Positions 1 through 9,110 of a stretch of 64,000 bases of DNA are shown here, in pieces. A program made the position numbers and the translations under genes. Origin of the DNA: Rikenella microfusus DSM 15922 (lineage in GTDB: Bacteria > Bacteroidota > Bacteroidia > Bacteroidales > Rikenellaceae); the NCBI RefSeq assembly GCF_000427365.1, contig NZ_KE386488.1, forward strand, positions 1,647,882 through 1,711,881, read 5' to 3'. Below the pieces are notes generated by a model. That model saw only the letters and a list, made by a program, of their open reading frames with translations, searched no databases and was not told the origin of the DNA. Numbering within the stretch: position 1 is the stretch's first letter; each line of letters begins with the position of its first letter.

Positions 1-2217
1 GTGCACGCCGTCGATGCCGTTGGTGTCCCAGGGTTTGGACTGTTCCAGCGGGCCGAGGAACATTTCGTACATGCGCAGGGTGTCGGCGCCGTAGTTTTCG
101 ACGATCATGTCGGGGTTCACTACGTTGAACATCGATTTGCTCATCTTTTCGATGGCCCAGCCGCAGACGTATTTCCCGTCTTCGAGGATGAATTCGGCCT
201 CTTTGAATTCCGGCCGCCAGGCCTTGAACGCTTCGAGGTCCAGCATGTCGTTCTTCACGATATTGACATCGACATGGATCTCCTGGGTCTTATACTGTTC
301 TTTCAGGCCGTACGAAACATAGGTGTTCGGCCGGTCGGTCACGCGGTAGACGAAGTTCGAGCGGCCCTGTATCATTCCCTGATTCACCAGCTTCTTGAAC
401 GGCTCGTCCTTGCATACGTATCCCAAATCAAAGAGGAATTTGTTCCAGAAGCGTGAGTACATCAGGTGTCCGGTCGCGTGTTCGATCCCGCCGACGTAGA
501 GGTCCACATTCTCCCAATACTTATTGATCTGGGGATCGACCAGCGCCTTGTCGTTGTGCGGGTCCATATAGCGCAGGTAGTAGGCGGACGATCCCGCAAA
601 CCCCGGCATGGTGCTCGTCTCGTATTTCCATCCGTTTACCCGGGCCAGCGGAGGTTGCCCGTCTTTGGTCGGGGTGAAGTTGTCCGTTTCGGGCAGCACG
701 AGGGGCAGCTCCGATTCCGGGACGAGCTGCGGCACTCCGTCCGCATCGTAGGAGACGGGGAAAGGTTCGCCCCAGTACCGCTGACGGCTGAAAATCGCGT
801 CGCGCAGGCGGTAATTGACTTTGCGGTGGCCGATGCCGCGTTCTTCGATGGCGCGGAACATGGCGGGAATGGCCTCTTTGACCTCCAGTCCGGTCAGGAA
901 GTCGGAGTTGATGAGTTTGCCTTCTTTCGCATCATAGCTGCCTTCCGTCACGTCGCACTCGATGATCGGTACGATCGGCAAGTCGAAATGTTTGGCAAAG
1001 GCCCAGTCGCGGCTGTCGTGCGCGGGCACGGCCATGATGGCTCCGGTGCCGTATCCGGCCAGCACGTAGTCGCTGATCCAGATGGGTATCTCGGTGCCGT
1101 TGAACGGATTGACGGCGTAGGCGCCGGTAAATACGCCGCTTACGCGTTTGGTGTCGGCCATGCGTTCGCGTTCGCTGCGTTTTTTGGTCTCGGCGATATA
1201 GGCTTCTACGGCGGCCTGCTGTTCGGGCGTAACGATGGCCCGGATATACGGATGTTCGGGCGCGAGTACCATAAAGGTGACGCCGAAAACGGTGTCGGCC
1301 CGTGTGGTGAAGATTTCGAGCTTGTTCTCTTCGGGCTGTCCTTTGATGGGGAAGAACATGGTGGCGCCGGTCGATTTGCCGATCCAGTTGCGCTGGATCT
1401 CCTTGAGCGATTCGCTCCATTCGAGGTTATCGAGTCCGGCGAGCAGGCGTTCGGCGTAAGCGGTGACGCGCAGCAGCCACTGGCGCATCAGTTTCTGCTC
1501 CACGGGGAAGCCTCCGCGTATCGACAGCCCGTCTTTCACTTCGTCGTTGGCCAGCACGGTGCCCAGTCCTTCGCACCAGTTCACGAGCGTGTCGGCCTGG
1601 TAGGCCAGGCGGTAGTTCATCAGGATGTCCGACTGTTCTTTGGGGGTGAAGGCTTTCCATTCCGCAGCCGTGAAGTTCTGCTCTTTGCCGCAGGCGGCAC
1701 GGAGGCCGGCGGTACCGTGGGCCGCGAAATGGGCTTCCAGCGCGGCGATGGGTTTCGCTCGGTCGGCGGCGGTGTCGTAGTAGTGGCCGTACATCTGTTC
1801 GAAGGCCCATTGCGTCCATTTGTAGTAGCCGGGGTCGCAGGTGCGTACTTCGCGGCTCCAGTCGAAACTGAATCCGATTTTATCGAGTTGTTCGCGGTAA
1901 CGGCGGATGTTCTGCTCGGTGGTCACGGCCGGGTGCTGTCCGGTCTGGATCGCGTACTGTTCGGCGGGCAGCCCGAAGGCGTCGTATCCCATCGGGTGCA
2001 GCACGTTGAATCCTTTTTGCCGTTTATAGCGGCTGTATATGTCCGATGCGATGTATCCCAGCGGGTGCCCGACGTGCAGGCCGGCCCCGGAGGGATAGGG
2101 GAACATGTCCAGTACGTAGTATTTCGGCCGCGAGGGGTCGGCTTCGACCCGGTAGGTTCCGGCTTCGGCCCATCGCTGTTGCCATTTGCGTTCGATCTCT
2201 CTGAAATCGTATTCCAT
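1..2217 (-). CDS. leuS: Leucyl-tRNA synthetase, 3' end cut by window edge
   Basis: Class I aminoacyl-tRNA synthetase that charges tRNA-Leu in the cytoplasm. Reading leftward from the ATG at 2217 gives an open frame of 739 codons that runs off the window. It starts [17 protein letters not shown], as LeuS proteins do. The HIGH-type signature [13 protein letters not shown] lies near residues 40-52 and the KMSKS loop near residues 690-694, so only the C-terminal anticodon-binding and tail region is missing. Bacteroidetes LeuS is usually about 930-950 residues. The editing-domain region lies between the signatures and looks intact. The long plus-strand open frame over the same DNA is a high-GC mirror frame, not a gene. 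Confidence 0.97.
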   Translation of the reverse strand, partial: MEYDFREIERKWQQRWAEAGTYRVEADPSRPKYYVLDMFPYPSGAGLHVGHPLGYIASDIYSRYKRQKGFNVLHPMGYDAFGLPAEQYAIQTGQHPAVTTEQNIRRYREQLDKIGFSFDWSREVRTCDPGYYKWTQWAFEQMYGHYYDTAADRAKPIAALEAHFAAHGTAGLRAACGKEQNFTAAEWKAFTPKEQSDILMNYRLAYQADTLVNWCEGLGTVLANDEVKDGLSIRGGFPVEQKLMRQWLLRVTAYAERLLAGLDNLEWSESLKEIQRNWIGKSTGATMFFPIKGQPEENKLEIFTTRADTVFGVTFMVLAPEHPYIRAIVTPEQQAAVEAYIAETKKRSERERMADTKRVSGVFTGAYAVNPFNGTEIPIWISDYVLAGYGTGAIMAVPAHDSRDWAFAKHFDLPIVPIIECDVTEGSYDAKEGKLINSDFLTGLEVKEAIPAMFRAIEERGIGHRKVNYRLRDAIFSRQRYWGEPFPVSYDADGVPQLVPESELPLVLPETDNFTPTKDGQPPLARVNGWKYETSTMPGFAGSSAYYLRYMDPHNDKALVDPQINKYWENVDLYVGGIEHATGHLMYSRFWNKFLFDLGYVCKDEPFKKLVNQGMIQGRSNFVYRVTDRPNTYVSYGLKEQYKTQEIHVDVNIVKNDMLDLEAFKAWRPEFKEAEFILEDGKYVCGWAIEKMSKSMFNVVNPDMIVENYGADTLRMYEMFLGPLEQSKPWDTNGIDGVH

Positions 2218-2362
2218 TTCGTATTTCGTTGTTGTTTTAAGTCTTTTTTATCCGGTTTATACATCCCGTCGAAACAGGAGCGGTGCGGACGGCAAGTTGT
2301 TGTTTAGTCTTTTTTATTCGGGACTGTATACGATTCTGCACAAACCCTGTTTCGGCTCTGTG

Positions 2363-2389
2363 CCGGACGGCTTTCAGCCGTCGGAGGGG
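2363..2389. repeat. Hairpin repeat module 1, copy A
   Basis: 27-bp unit with the stem-loop GACGGCTTTCAGCCGTC. It matches 33250-33276 with one difference. Both copies sit in otherwise gene-free DNA. Confidence 0.7.
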
Positions 2390-2413
2390 ACGATTCGCTT
2401 TCTCGCAAAGCTC

Positions 2414-2447
2414 GATGCGGTTCGCTCCCGGGCGTCCGACCCGAATG
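2414..2447. repeat. GC-rich repeat module 2, copy A
   Basis: Contains CGCTCCCGGGCGTCC and matches about 19586-19618 with a one-base gap and a few substitutions. It lies in the leuS-protease gap; the other copy lies between leuC and leuD. Confidence 0.6.
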
Positions 2448-3048
2448 AAAAATAATAGTACGGTTAATCGTCCGCGTAGCGGTCAGCCCGGAGCCACCCC
2501 CGGCGTAGGGCTGCAACCTGCGGTCTTGCCCTCGCTGGCTCCGGGCCGGAAACAGCAAATTAACCGTAGGTTTAAATGTACTGTCTTTCGCCGACGGGCG
2601 TTTGTTTTTCTTCGCCCACTCATGCCGCGGGGACACCGGCTGTGCCGCACGCCTCATGCCGGCGGGGCACTTGCTTTCTTGTACGACCAAGAAAGCAAGC
2701 AAAGAAGCCGCCGGGAATGCGATTCCCCGTTCCCGACTAACGTCGGAACGGAAAATCGCACATTCCCGGGTTTGCAGTCTTTATCCGTGTTTCGATACCA
2801 ATGTAAGAAGTCAGGAGTACTTGTAAACCGTACGTTTCTTTGTAATGGGGCGCAGCCTGCGGGGAACGGGAACGAGCTGTGCGAGCGAGCGGGCCTCCGC
2901 TGCGGGAGGCTGCGGCCCGCGCAACCTTTAGGTCGCAAAGCATGTCTCGATTATTTAACCGTATGATTTTCCTGGCGTGCTTTATTCCCGGATAGGTATG
3001 AACGGTATTGCAGGGTATGTTCCGGGCCGTCTGCCGACGGTCTGAAAA

Positions 3049-4812
3049 CTATTTTTTGTCCGTATCCCGAGTGGTTACGATACGCGTGTACTCGCTTTTG
3101 TCCAGCAGGATGTCCGCCGCCCGCCGCGCGGTCTTGTCCCTGCGGAGCATATATTCCAGCCGTCCCGCATCGTAGTACCACCGCGTGATGACCGCGTCGG
3201 CAAGCACCTCCCGTATTTCGGGGGCGAATGCCCGGAGTTCGGCTTCCTTGTCGTCCTTGATCTTTTCGGCGATGGCGTCCAGTTCGCCGCTGATCCGTTC
3301 CGAATATTTTTCCCGTTCCGCCGTCCGGCGCAATTGAGCGAGCAGCCGTTCCGTTCCCGATTCGAACGCGATCGGTTTATCGGCCATCATGCGGCAGAAA
3401 TCCGCATAGGTACTGTCGTCGATCGCGAATCCTTTGTCCGGAGTGCGGCTGACGGCGTAACGGTTCGCGAAGTCGTCGATGTAGCCCGACCCCAGCAGGA
3501 TGACGGTAAATTTACTGAAATATTCCGCATCGGTCTTCACGTCCGGCACGATTCCTCCGCCGTCATAAACGGTGCGTCCCCCTGCCGTGCGGAACGGACG
3601 TATCAGCGAGTCGGGCACGGCGCCCACGCTGCCGTCTTCGTTGCGGTGGCTGTAATCCACCGCCTGGATGCACCGTCCGCTGGGAATGTAATATTTGGCC
3701 GTGGTGAGCTTGACGTAACCGTTTTCGCCGACCGGACGGGTCGATTGCACCAGCCCCTTTCCGAAACTTCGCTGGCCGATGATCACGGCTCGGTCCAGGT
3801 CCTGCAACGACCCGGCTACGATTTCGCTGGCCGACGCCGAGGCGCTGTTGATGAGTACGGCCAGCGGTACGTTCGGGGCTATGGGTTCCCCGATGGTCCG
3901 GTAGGTCGAGTTCATTTCCGGAACGCGTCCCCGGGTGGTCACCACGGTCGTGTTGCGGGGGGTGAACAGGCCTGCGATTTTCACCGCTTCGCCCAATATG
4001 CCGCCCGTGTTGTCGCGCAGGTCGAGGATCAATCCGGCGAGCGCGTCGCCGCGCTGGCGTTGCAGGGAGGTCAGCGCTTCCCGTACCTCTGCCGCGCAAT
4101 TTTCGGTAAAGCTGTTCAGGCGGATATATCCCACCGAATCGCGGCCGGAGGAGTCTTTGACCCATCCGTAGTAGGGTACGGCCGGGACGGAGATCCGTTC
4201 GCGTTTGACGGCGACTGTTTTCGTTGTCGTCGTGTCGGCGATGGGGCGGATCACCAGCGTGGCCACGGTCCCGGCTTTGCCTTTCATCCGGTCGCTGGCG
4301 AAAGCGACATCGCGTCCGCTCATATCCGTACCGTCCACCGACAGGATGCGGTCGCCTGCCCGCAGGCCGGCTTTGTCGGAAGGGGTGCCGCGATAGGGTT
4401 CCGCCACCTCGATCCATTTCCCGTCCGAGGATTTGCGGATCAACGCCCCGAGTCCGGCGTATTTGCCGGTGGTCATGGTCTCGAAATCGGCCATCTCTTC
4501 GGCGGGCAGGTATTCGGTGTAGGGATCGAGACCCTCCAGCATGGCGTTTCCGGCCTCTTTCACCATCTGCGCGGGCGAGGTGGTATCCACGTAGTAGAGG
4601 TTCACTTCGCGGAAAATATTGAAAAAGGTCTCCATCGACCGTCCGATTTCCAGGTCCCGCCGCTGCGACACGACGGCGCTGCTGTCGGCGGTTTTGCCGG
4701 CCGCCGGCCGTTTTCTGGCCGCCGCGTCCGTGGCCGGAAGGCACAGGCCGCCGGCCAGCAGGACGGCGGGCAGTATGCTCCGGAATACGATTATGGGTGT
4801 CGTTCGTCTCAT
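3049..4812 (-). CDS. S41 family C-terminal processing protease
   Basis: Exported serine protease of the Ctp/tail-specific family (587 aa). The start at 4812 is chosen because it gives a signal peptide (MRRTTPIIVFRSILPAVLLAG) and overlaps the upstream gene by four bases (ATGA); an upstream extension of 113 codons has no protein character. A PDZ domain covers roughly residues 100-190 (GLGALI, GLRAGDRILSVDG). The catalytic core shows the serine in NSASASASEIVAG near residue 325 and the lysine in FGKGLVQ near residue 350, the Ser-Lys dyad of the family. Translational coupling suggests co-expression with the small membrane protein upstream. Substrates cannot be read from sequence. Confidence 0.93.
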   Translation of the reverse strand: MRRTTPIIVFRSILPAVLLAGGLCLPATDAAARKRPAAGKTADSSAVVSQRRDLEIGRSMETFFNIFREVNLYYVDTTSPAQMVKEAGNAMLEGLDPYTEYLPAEEMADFETMTTGKYAGLGALIRKSSDGKWIEVAEPYRGTPSDKAGLRAGDRILSVDGTDMSGRDVAFASDRMKGKAGTVATLVIRPIADTTTTKTVAVKRERISVPAVPYYGWVKDSSGRDSVGYIRLNSFTENCAAEVREALTSLQRQRGDALAGLILDLRDNTGGILGEAVKIAGLFTPRNTTVVTTRGRVPEMNSTYRTIGEPIAPNVPLAVLINSASASASEIVAGSLQDLDRAVIIGQRSFGKGLVQSTRPVGENGYVKLTTAKYYIPSGRCIQAVDYSHRNEDGSVGAVPDSLIRPFRTAGGRTVYDGGGIVPDVKTDAEYFSKFTVILLGSGYIDDFANRYAVSRTPDKGFAIDDSTYADFCRMMADKPIAFESGTERLLAQLRRTAEREKYSERISGELDAIAEKIKDDKEAELRAFAPEIREVLADAVITRWYYDAGRLEYMLRRDKTARRAADILLDKSEYTRIVTTRDTDKK

Positions 4813-5264
4813 GCGATATAGGTTCCCATGCGGAATGCGGCCCGCACGACCTCTTTGCGGTTTCCTTCGATGAAGGAGACGCCGTCCGCGTCGGTAGTGA
4901 TTCGGACCTGGTCTTCCCACATCATGGCTACTTTCTTGGCAGTCGAGGCGGCTTCGAACAACATGTCGTCGGCCGGGCGGTTCTCGGAGCCGATCCGTTT
5001 GAATCCGCACATGGCCATGATGCGTTCCACGTCGTCGGCGCGTTCGGCGGCATTGAAGGTGAGCCGTTTGCGGGTAAAGCCGAAAAAGGGGTAGAGCAGG
5101 GCGAAGACAACGACCACGCCGAGGAACATCAACCCGCGCGAGGTGGTCCACAGCACGCTCATCGGCGATGCGCTGCCGAAGGCCCGCAGCAGGGCGAAGA
5201 GGATAAAGAAAAGGATAATCAGGTAAACGGCGTATTTCGCCGCTCGGATCGGGTATCGTTTCAT
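4809..5264 (-). CDS. Small two-TM membrane protein coupled to S41 protease
   Basis: A 151-aa protein of unrecognised family. The N-terminus carries two hydrophobic segments (YAVYLIILFFILFALLRAFG near residues 10-30, and GLMFLGVVVVFALLYPFFGF near 44-63). They are followed by a soluble alpha/beta tail of about 85 residues. Its stop codon overlaps the protease start (ATGA at 4812-4809), so the two are translationally coupled. No catalytic motif is visible. It may be a membrane-anchored partner of the protease, but that rests only on gene arrangement. Confidence 0.85.
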   Translation of the reverse strand: MKRYPIRAAKYAVYLIILFFILFALLRAFGSASPMSVLWTTSRGLMFLGVVVVFALLYPFFGFTRKRLTFNAAERADDVERIMAMCGFKRIGSENRPADDMLFEAASTAKKVAMMWEDQVRITTDADGVSFIEGNRKEVVRAAFRMGTYIA

Positions 5265-5772
5265 GCGTTTCTTGGTTGGTTCGTAAGGTTTCGTGTCGCG
5301 CGTTAGCGCTGTCGTTTCGCAGGTTGTGCCGCTTCCCGGCCGGAGTAGCTCCGTCGGGTTCCTGTCCGGGTTCGAGGCGCCTTGTTCGGGCGGTTGGGGA
5401 CGATCGTCCCCCGACTTCGGGTAAAGGTGTGCCTGCCGGAATGGTATTCGATCTTTATCCGATTATATATTTCAAGGTAAGTATATACGACTTGACCCTA
5501 TATCCATATGCCCGCTTAATTCTCAGTATATTTCGGCCCGCGCCCGCCCCTTTAAGCAGAGAAAAGCCTCGATCCCCTGTGCCGAGCGGCACCGCAGGGC
5601 CAGTTAGGGAGATCGTTACCCGATTTGGGTAAAGTCGTATATACTTACCTATTTCAATAAGCCACCCTTTTTATTGCTGTTTGCCGGTTTGCGTCGCCCC
5701 GACGGATTCCGGCTGTCGGGCGCTGAGCCGATGGAGAAGATCAGGCCGAGCAGGTTATATAATCAGGAATCT
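5265..5772. other. 508-bp gap holding a MITE-like element
   Basis: No gene is supported here. The first 200 bp are GC-rich with short palindromes such as GACGATCGTC. The second half holds the inverted-repeat-bounded element at 5475-5650, described separately. The gap separates the recN end from the membrane-protein/protease pair. Confidence 0.7.
5475..5650. mobile_element. MITE-like element with 24-bp TIRs and 6-bp TSD
   Basis: The ends 5475-5498 and 5627-5650 are inverted repeats matching at 23 of 24 positions; they begin AGGTAAGTATATACGACTT. The hexamer ATTTCA is found immediately outside both ends (5469-5474 and 5651-5656), as expected for a target-site duplication. The 176-bp interior has no open frame and contains a GTGCCGAGCGGCAC hairpin. 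Small size, terminal inverted repeats, a duplicated target and no transposase together fit a non-autonomous miniature transposable element. A decayed relative lies at about 61040-61174 in the opposite orientation. Confidence 0.8.
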
Positions 5773-7455
5773 TCAAGAACGTTTCAGCAGTTCCCCTGCT
5801 TGCGTGCGGGCCGCATCGGTCACCGCGCTGCCGCTCAGCATCGCCGCGATATGCTCGACCCGTTCTTCCGGAGTCAGCTCCCGGATACGGGTTCCCGCGC
5901 CGTCGGCCGCGTCTTTGTACACATAGTAATGATGCTCCCCTTTGGAGGCTACCTGAGGCAGATGGGTGATGTTCAGCACCTGCATCGAATCGCCCATGGC
6001 GGAGATGATTTCGCCCATGCGGTCCGCCACCGATCCCGATACGCCCGTGTCGATTTCGTCGAACACGATCGTCGGCATCCGCAGGCTGCGGGCCGCCAGC
6101 TCCTTGAGCGCCAGCATCACGCGCGACATTTCGCCGCCCGACGCTACGTTCTCGATCGGTTGTGGAACCGTTCCCGCATTGCCGCTGAACAGCATTCCGA
6201 CGGAGTCCGCTCCGGTGGCGGTCAGCCCTCCGGCCGGGGCGATTTTCACTTCGAAGGTGGCTCCTCGGATACCCAGTTCGCCCAGCGATTTCATGACATG
6301 GCGTGCGATCTTCGGAGCCGCCCCGCTGCGTCCCGCCGTGATCCGTTCCGCCTGTTTCGCGGCTTTTGCCTCCATCTCCCCGATTTGCCGTTTCAGCTCG
6401 CCGATCCGTGTTTCGGCCGCGTCGAACCCCTGCAATCTGGCATCCAGTTCGGTTTGCAGGCGGAGCAGCTCTTCTTCGGCGTTCGTTTCGTCTATGCGGT
6501 GCTTGCGGCAGAGGGCATAGATGTCGTCCAGCCGTCCGGTAACGGCCGCCAGCCGTTCCGGGTCGATGTTTATCCCGTCCCGCCGCCGTTCGCACTCTTC
6601 GGCCAGGTCTTTGAGTTCCGGATAGATGCCGGAGAGCCGTTCTGCCAGCTCTTTCGCCGGCGGGTACTGTTCCGTCAGCCGGGAAAGGGCCGAGGCCATG
6701 CTTTTGACGCCGGCGACGATGCCGCCCTCCAGCGGTCCGTTGTCCGCCGTCAGCAGATTCGCGCAGTAGTCCAGCCCTTGGGCGATCTCTTCGGCGTGGG
6801 TCAGCAGGTTTTGTTCGTCTTCGAGTTCCCGTATTTCGCCGCTGCGCAGTTTCAGGGACTGTAACTGTTCCAGCTGGTATTGCAGGTAATCCCGTTCCTT
6901 GGCGGCGGCTTCGTCGGCCTGTACGGTTTTGGTCAGTTCCGCTTTCAGGGCGTTCAGTTTTTTATAATCCGCCGTATAGGCGGCCACCGCCGGCAGCTGT
7001 CCCGCGACGGCGTCCACCAGATGGGTCTGGAAGTCCGTGCCGGCCAGCAGCAGGGTCTGGTGCTGCGAATGGATATCGACCAGCCGGTCGGCCACGGCCC
7101 GCAGGGTGCCCAGATTGACCGGGATGTCGTCGATGAACGCCCGGCTTTTTCCGGTTGCCGAGACCGTGCGCCGAACGGTGATTTCGTCGGCCCAGTCCAG
7201 ATCGTTCTCTTCGAAGATGGGCAGCAGTTCGTCCCGGTAGCCGCGGACGTCGAAAACCGCTTCGACGGCGCACGAGGCGGCTCCGTCGCGGATCGTCGAG
7301 GCGTCGGCACGCGATCCGCCCAGCAGGGACAACGCGCCCAGCAGGATGGATTTCCCGGCGCCCGTTTCGCCCGTGATGATGTTCAGTCCGGGGTGGAACG
7401 CGATGTCGAGGTGCCCGATGATGGCGTAATTGTCTATTTTCAGTTCCCGTAACAT
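5773..7455 (-). CDS. recN: DNA repair ATPase RecN
   Basis: SMC-like ATPase (560 aa) acting in recombinational repair of double-strand breaks. The N-terminus MLRELKIDNYAIIGHLDI leads into the Walker A loop GETGAGKS near residues 29-36. The middle is a long alpha-helical, coiled-coil-rich stretch (about 155-370). The C-terminal half-ATPase shows the signature SGGEMSRVMLALKE, Walker B IVFDEIDTGVSG and the ITHLPQVA switch. Length matches the family (about 550). It lies downstream of coaBC, the arrangement common in Bacteroidetes. The 27-bp gap to coaBC suggests a shared transcript. Confidence 0.97.
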   Translation of the reverse strand: MLRELKIDNYAIIGHLDIAFHPGLNIITGETGAGKSILLGALSLLGGSRADASTIRDGAASCAVEAVFDVRGYRDELLPIFEENDLDWADEITVRRTVSATGKSRAFIDDIPVNLGTLRAVADRLVDIHSQHQTLLLAGTDFQTHLVDAVAGQLPAVAAYTADYKKLNALKAELTKTVQADEAAAKERDYLQYQLEQLQSLKLRSGEIRELEDEQNLLTHAEEIAQGLDYCANLLTADNGPLEGGIVAGVKSMASALSRLTEQYPPAKELAERLSGIYPELKDLAEECERRRDGINIDPERLAAVTGRLDDIYALCRKHRIDETNAEEELLRLQTELDARLQGFDAAETRIGELKRQIGEMEAKAAKQAERITAGRSGAAPKIARHVMKSLGELGIRGATFEVKIAPAGGLTATGADSVGMLFSGNAGTVPQPIENVASGGEMSRVMLALKELAARSLRMPTIVFDEIDTGVSGSVADRMGEIISAMGDSMQVLNITHLPQVASKGEHHYYVYKDAADGAGTRIRELTPEERVEHIAAMLSGSAVTDAARTQAGELLKRS

Positions 7456-7482
7456 GGTTGTCGGCGCTGTGCGGTGGAATGG

Positions 7483-8727
7483 TTAGCCTTTCCTGCCGAA
7501 TTTCCGGCAGATGCATTCCGCGATGTCTTCCGCCACGGCTGTTTTGGATTTCAGCGGCAGCGGCGTTTCGGGTTTGTCCGGGTCGCGGTCGATGAGGGTC
7601 ACTTTGTTGGTGTCGGTCCCGAATCCGGCGCCGGGGTCCCGCAGGGAGTTCAATACGATGAGGTCCAGGTTTTTGGCCTCTAACTTGCCTCTCGCGTAGG
7701 CGGCGGCTTCGGGGGAGGTTTCCAGCGCGAACCCCACGGTGATCTGTCCCGGCCGTTTGATGCGGCCCATTTCCGCCGCGATGTCTTTGGTGGGTTTCAA
7801 TTCGAGCAGGAACGGGGTGTCCGGGTCGTGCTTGTATTTTTCGTCCAGCGGTCGGGCGGGGGTGTAGTCGGCCACTGCCGCGCAGAACACCGCCCCGTCC
7901 GCCGCGGGGAACAGCCGTGCGCAGGCTTCGTACATGTCGGCGGCCGAGAGGGCCTTTTCGATCATGATGTTGGGCCGGGGGCGGGACAGCACGGCGGTGG
8001 CCATGCCGCTGACCAGCACGACGTCCGCTCCCCGCGAGGCCAGCGCTTCGGCGATGGCGTATCCCATCTTGCCGGTGGAGTAGTTGCTGACGAACCGCAC
8101 CGGGTCGATCGGTTCGACGGTGGCTCCGGCCGTCACGATCAGCTTTTTCCCGGCCAGCGGCGGCAGTTCGTCCCGGTGCGGTTCGAAACGGCTGCGCAGG
8201 CAGGCGACGATGGCCTCCGGTTCGGCCATTCTTCCTTTGCCGACCAGCCCGCTGGCCAGTTCGCCTTCTTCCGGTTCGATGACGCCCGCGCCGTAACGGT
8301 CGCGCAGGATACGCAGGTTATCCTGGGTGGCCGGATGGCGGTACATGTCCAGGTCCATCGCCGGGGCGACGCTGACGGGGCACCGGGCGGAGAGCCAGGT
8401 GCACAGCAGCAGGTTGTCGGCGATGCCCCGCGCCATCTTGGCCAGGGTGTTGGCCGTGGCGGGCGCGATGAGGTAGTGGTCGGCCCATTCGCCCAGCGAA
8501 ATGTGGGAGTTCCACGCGCCGTCGGTCGGGTCGAAGTTGTCGATCAGGATCGGGTGTCTGCACAGTGTGGCCAGTGTCAGTGGGGTGATGAAATCCCTGG
8601 CGCTCCGCGTCATGACGACGCGGACGTCGGCCCCCTCTTTGACCAGCGCCCTAATAAGCATAGCCGCTTTGTAGGCGGCTATGCTTCCGGTGACTCCCAG
8701 CAGGATGTGTTTTCCTTGCAGTGACAT
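7483..8727 (-). CDS. coaBC: Bifunctional CoaBC (Dfp): PPCS and PPC decarboxylase
   Basis: Two consecutive steps of coenzyme A synthesis in one cytoplasmic protein (414 aa). It ligates cysteine to phosphopantothenate, then decarboxylates the product. The N-terminal flavoprotein (CoaC) domain starts GKHILLGVTGSIAAYKAA and contains the active-site region NSHISLGEW and the substrate loop PAMDLDM. The C-terminal CoaB domain starts near residue 190 (KLIVTAGATVEPIDPVRFVSN) and has NYSTGKMG and AAVADYTP. Both halves look complete. Neighbours are the omega-like subunit upstream and recN downstream. Confidence 0.97.
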   Translation of the reverse strand: MSLQGKHILLGVTGSIAAYKAAMLIRALVKEGADVRVVMTRSARDFITPLTLATLCRHPILIDNFDPTDGAWNSHISLGEWADHYLIAPATANTLAKMARGIADNLLLCTWLSARCPVSVAPAMDLDMYRHPATQDNLRILRDRYGAGVIEPEEGELASGLVGKGRMAEPEAIVACLRSRFEPHRDELPPLAGKKLIVTAGATVEPIDPVRFVSNYSTGKMGYAIAEALASRGADVVLVSGMATAVLSRPRPNIMIEKALSAADMYEACARLFPAADGAVFCAAVADYTPARPLDEKYKHDPDTPFLLELKPTKDIAAEMGRIKRPGQITVGFALETSPEAAAYARGKLEAKNLDLIVLNSLRDPGAGFGTDTNKVTLIDRDPDKPETPLPLKSKTAVAEDIAECICRKFGRKG

Positions 8728-8756
8728 GCGGTGATGTTCGGTCGGAAATGCGGGGG

Positions 8757-9089
8757 TTATTTTTCCGCCGCCTGCGGGTTCCGTTCGCGGAAGCCTACTT
8801 CGCCTTCGAGGTACTCTTCGATGGCGATCAGGGTCGGTTTGGGCATGCGTTCGTAGTGGCGGGATATCTCGATTTGCTCGCGGTTTTCGAAGGTCTCTTC
8901 GAGGTTATCCGAGGCGAACGAAAATTCGGAGAGTTTGCCGGCCAGTTCCTGTTTGATCTCGCTGTTGATCTGGTTGGCCCGTCTGGCGATGACATTGACC
9001 GTTTCGTAAATGTTGCCCGTGGCGGCGTCCAGGTCGCTCAGGGTCCGGGTGACCGTGTTGGTCGGGACGTTCTGGGTTTTGATTTCCAT
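8757..9089 (-). CDS. rpoZ: RNA polymerase omega/Rpb6-like subunit
   Basis: A 110-aa acidic protein in the slot between bamD and coaBC. Bacteroidetes genomes encode a diverged RNA polymerase omega (Rpb6-like) subunit at this position. The segment ETVNVIARRANQINSEIKQEL matches the conserved helix of omega, which in other bacteria reads like LVLVAAKRARQI. Omega binds the beta' subunit and stabilises the polymerase. The assignment rests on this short motif plus conserved neighbourhood, so it is less certain than those for recN or coaBC. Confidence 0.72.
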   Translation of the reverse strand: MEIKTQNVPTNTVTRTLSDLDAATGNIYETVNVIARRANQINSEIKQELAGKLSEFSFASDNLEETFENREQIEISRHYERMPKPTLIAIEEYLEGEVGFRERNPQAAEK

Positions 9090-9110
9090 GTCGTATGGCG
9101 TTGTCTTGTT

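Larger units (their letters stand above)
2218..3048. other. 831-bp intergenic block of nested inverted repeats
   Basis: No convincing gene. The stretch lies between leuS and the S41 protease and is a mosaic of hairpins. It contains a C(A)CGGACGGC-type hairpin at 2363-2389 shared with 33250-33276, a module at 2414-2447 shared with 19586-19618, and a 9-bp inverted repeat (ACGGTTAAT at about 2459, ATTAACCGT at about 2562) enclosing a GGAGCC/GGCTCC stem. A palindrome of CTTGCTTTCTTG type lies near 2670-2700. A further ACGGTTAA copy in inverse orientation sits near 2950-2964. Open frames here have no recognisable protein character. Confidence 0.7.

Noticed and set aside
466-2307. 613-codon plus-strand open frame over leuS, and similar long frames over other genes
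   Set aside because: The opposite strand encodes clear LeuS with its catalytic signatures. High GC opens mirror frames throughout the backbone; their translations are compositionally odd and have no motifs.
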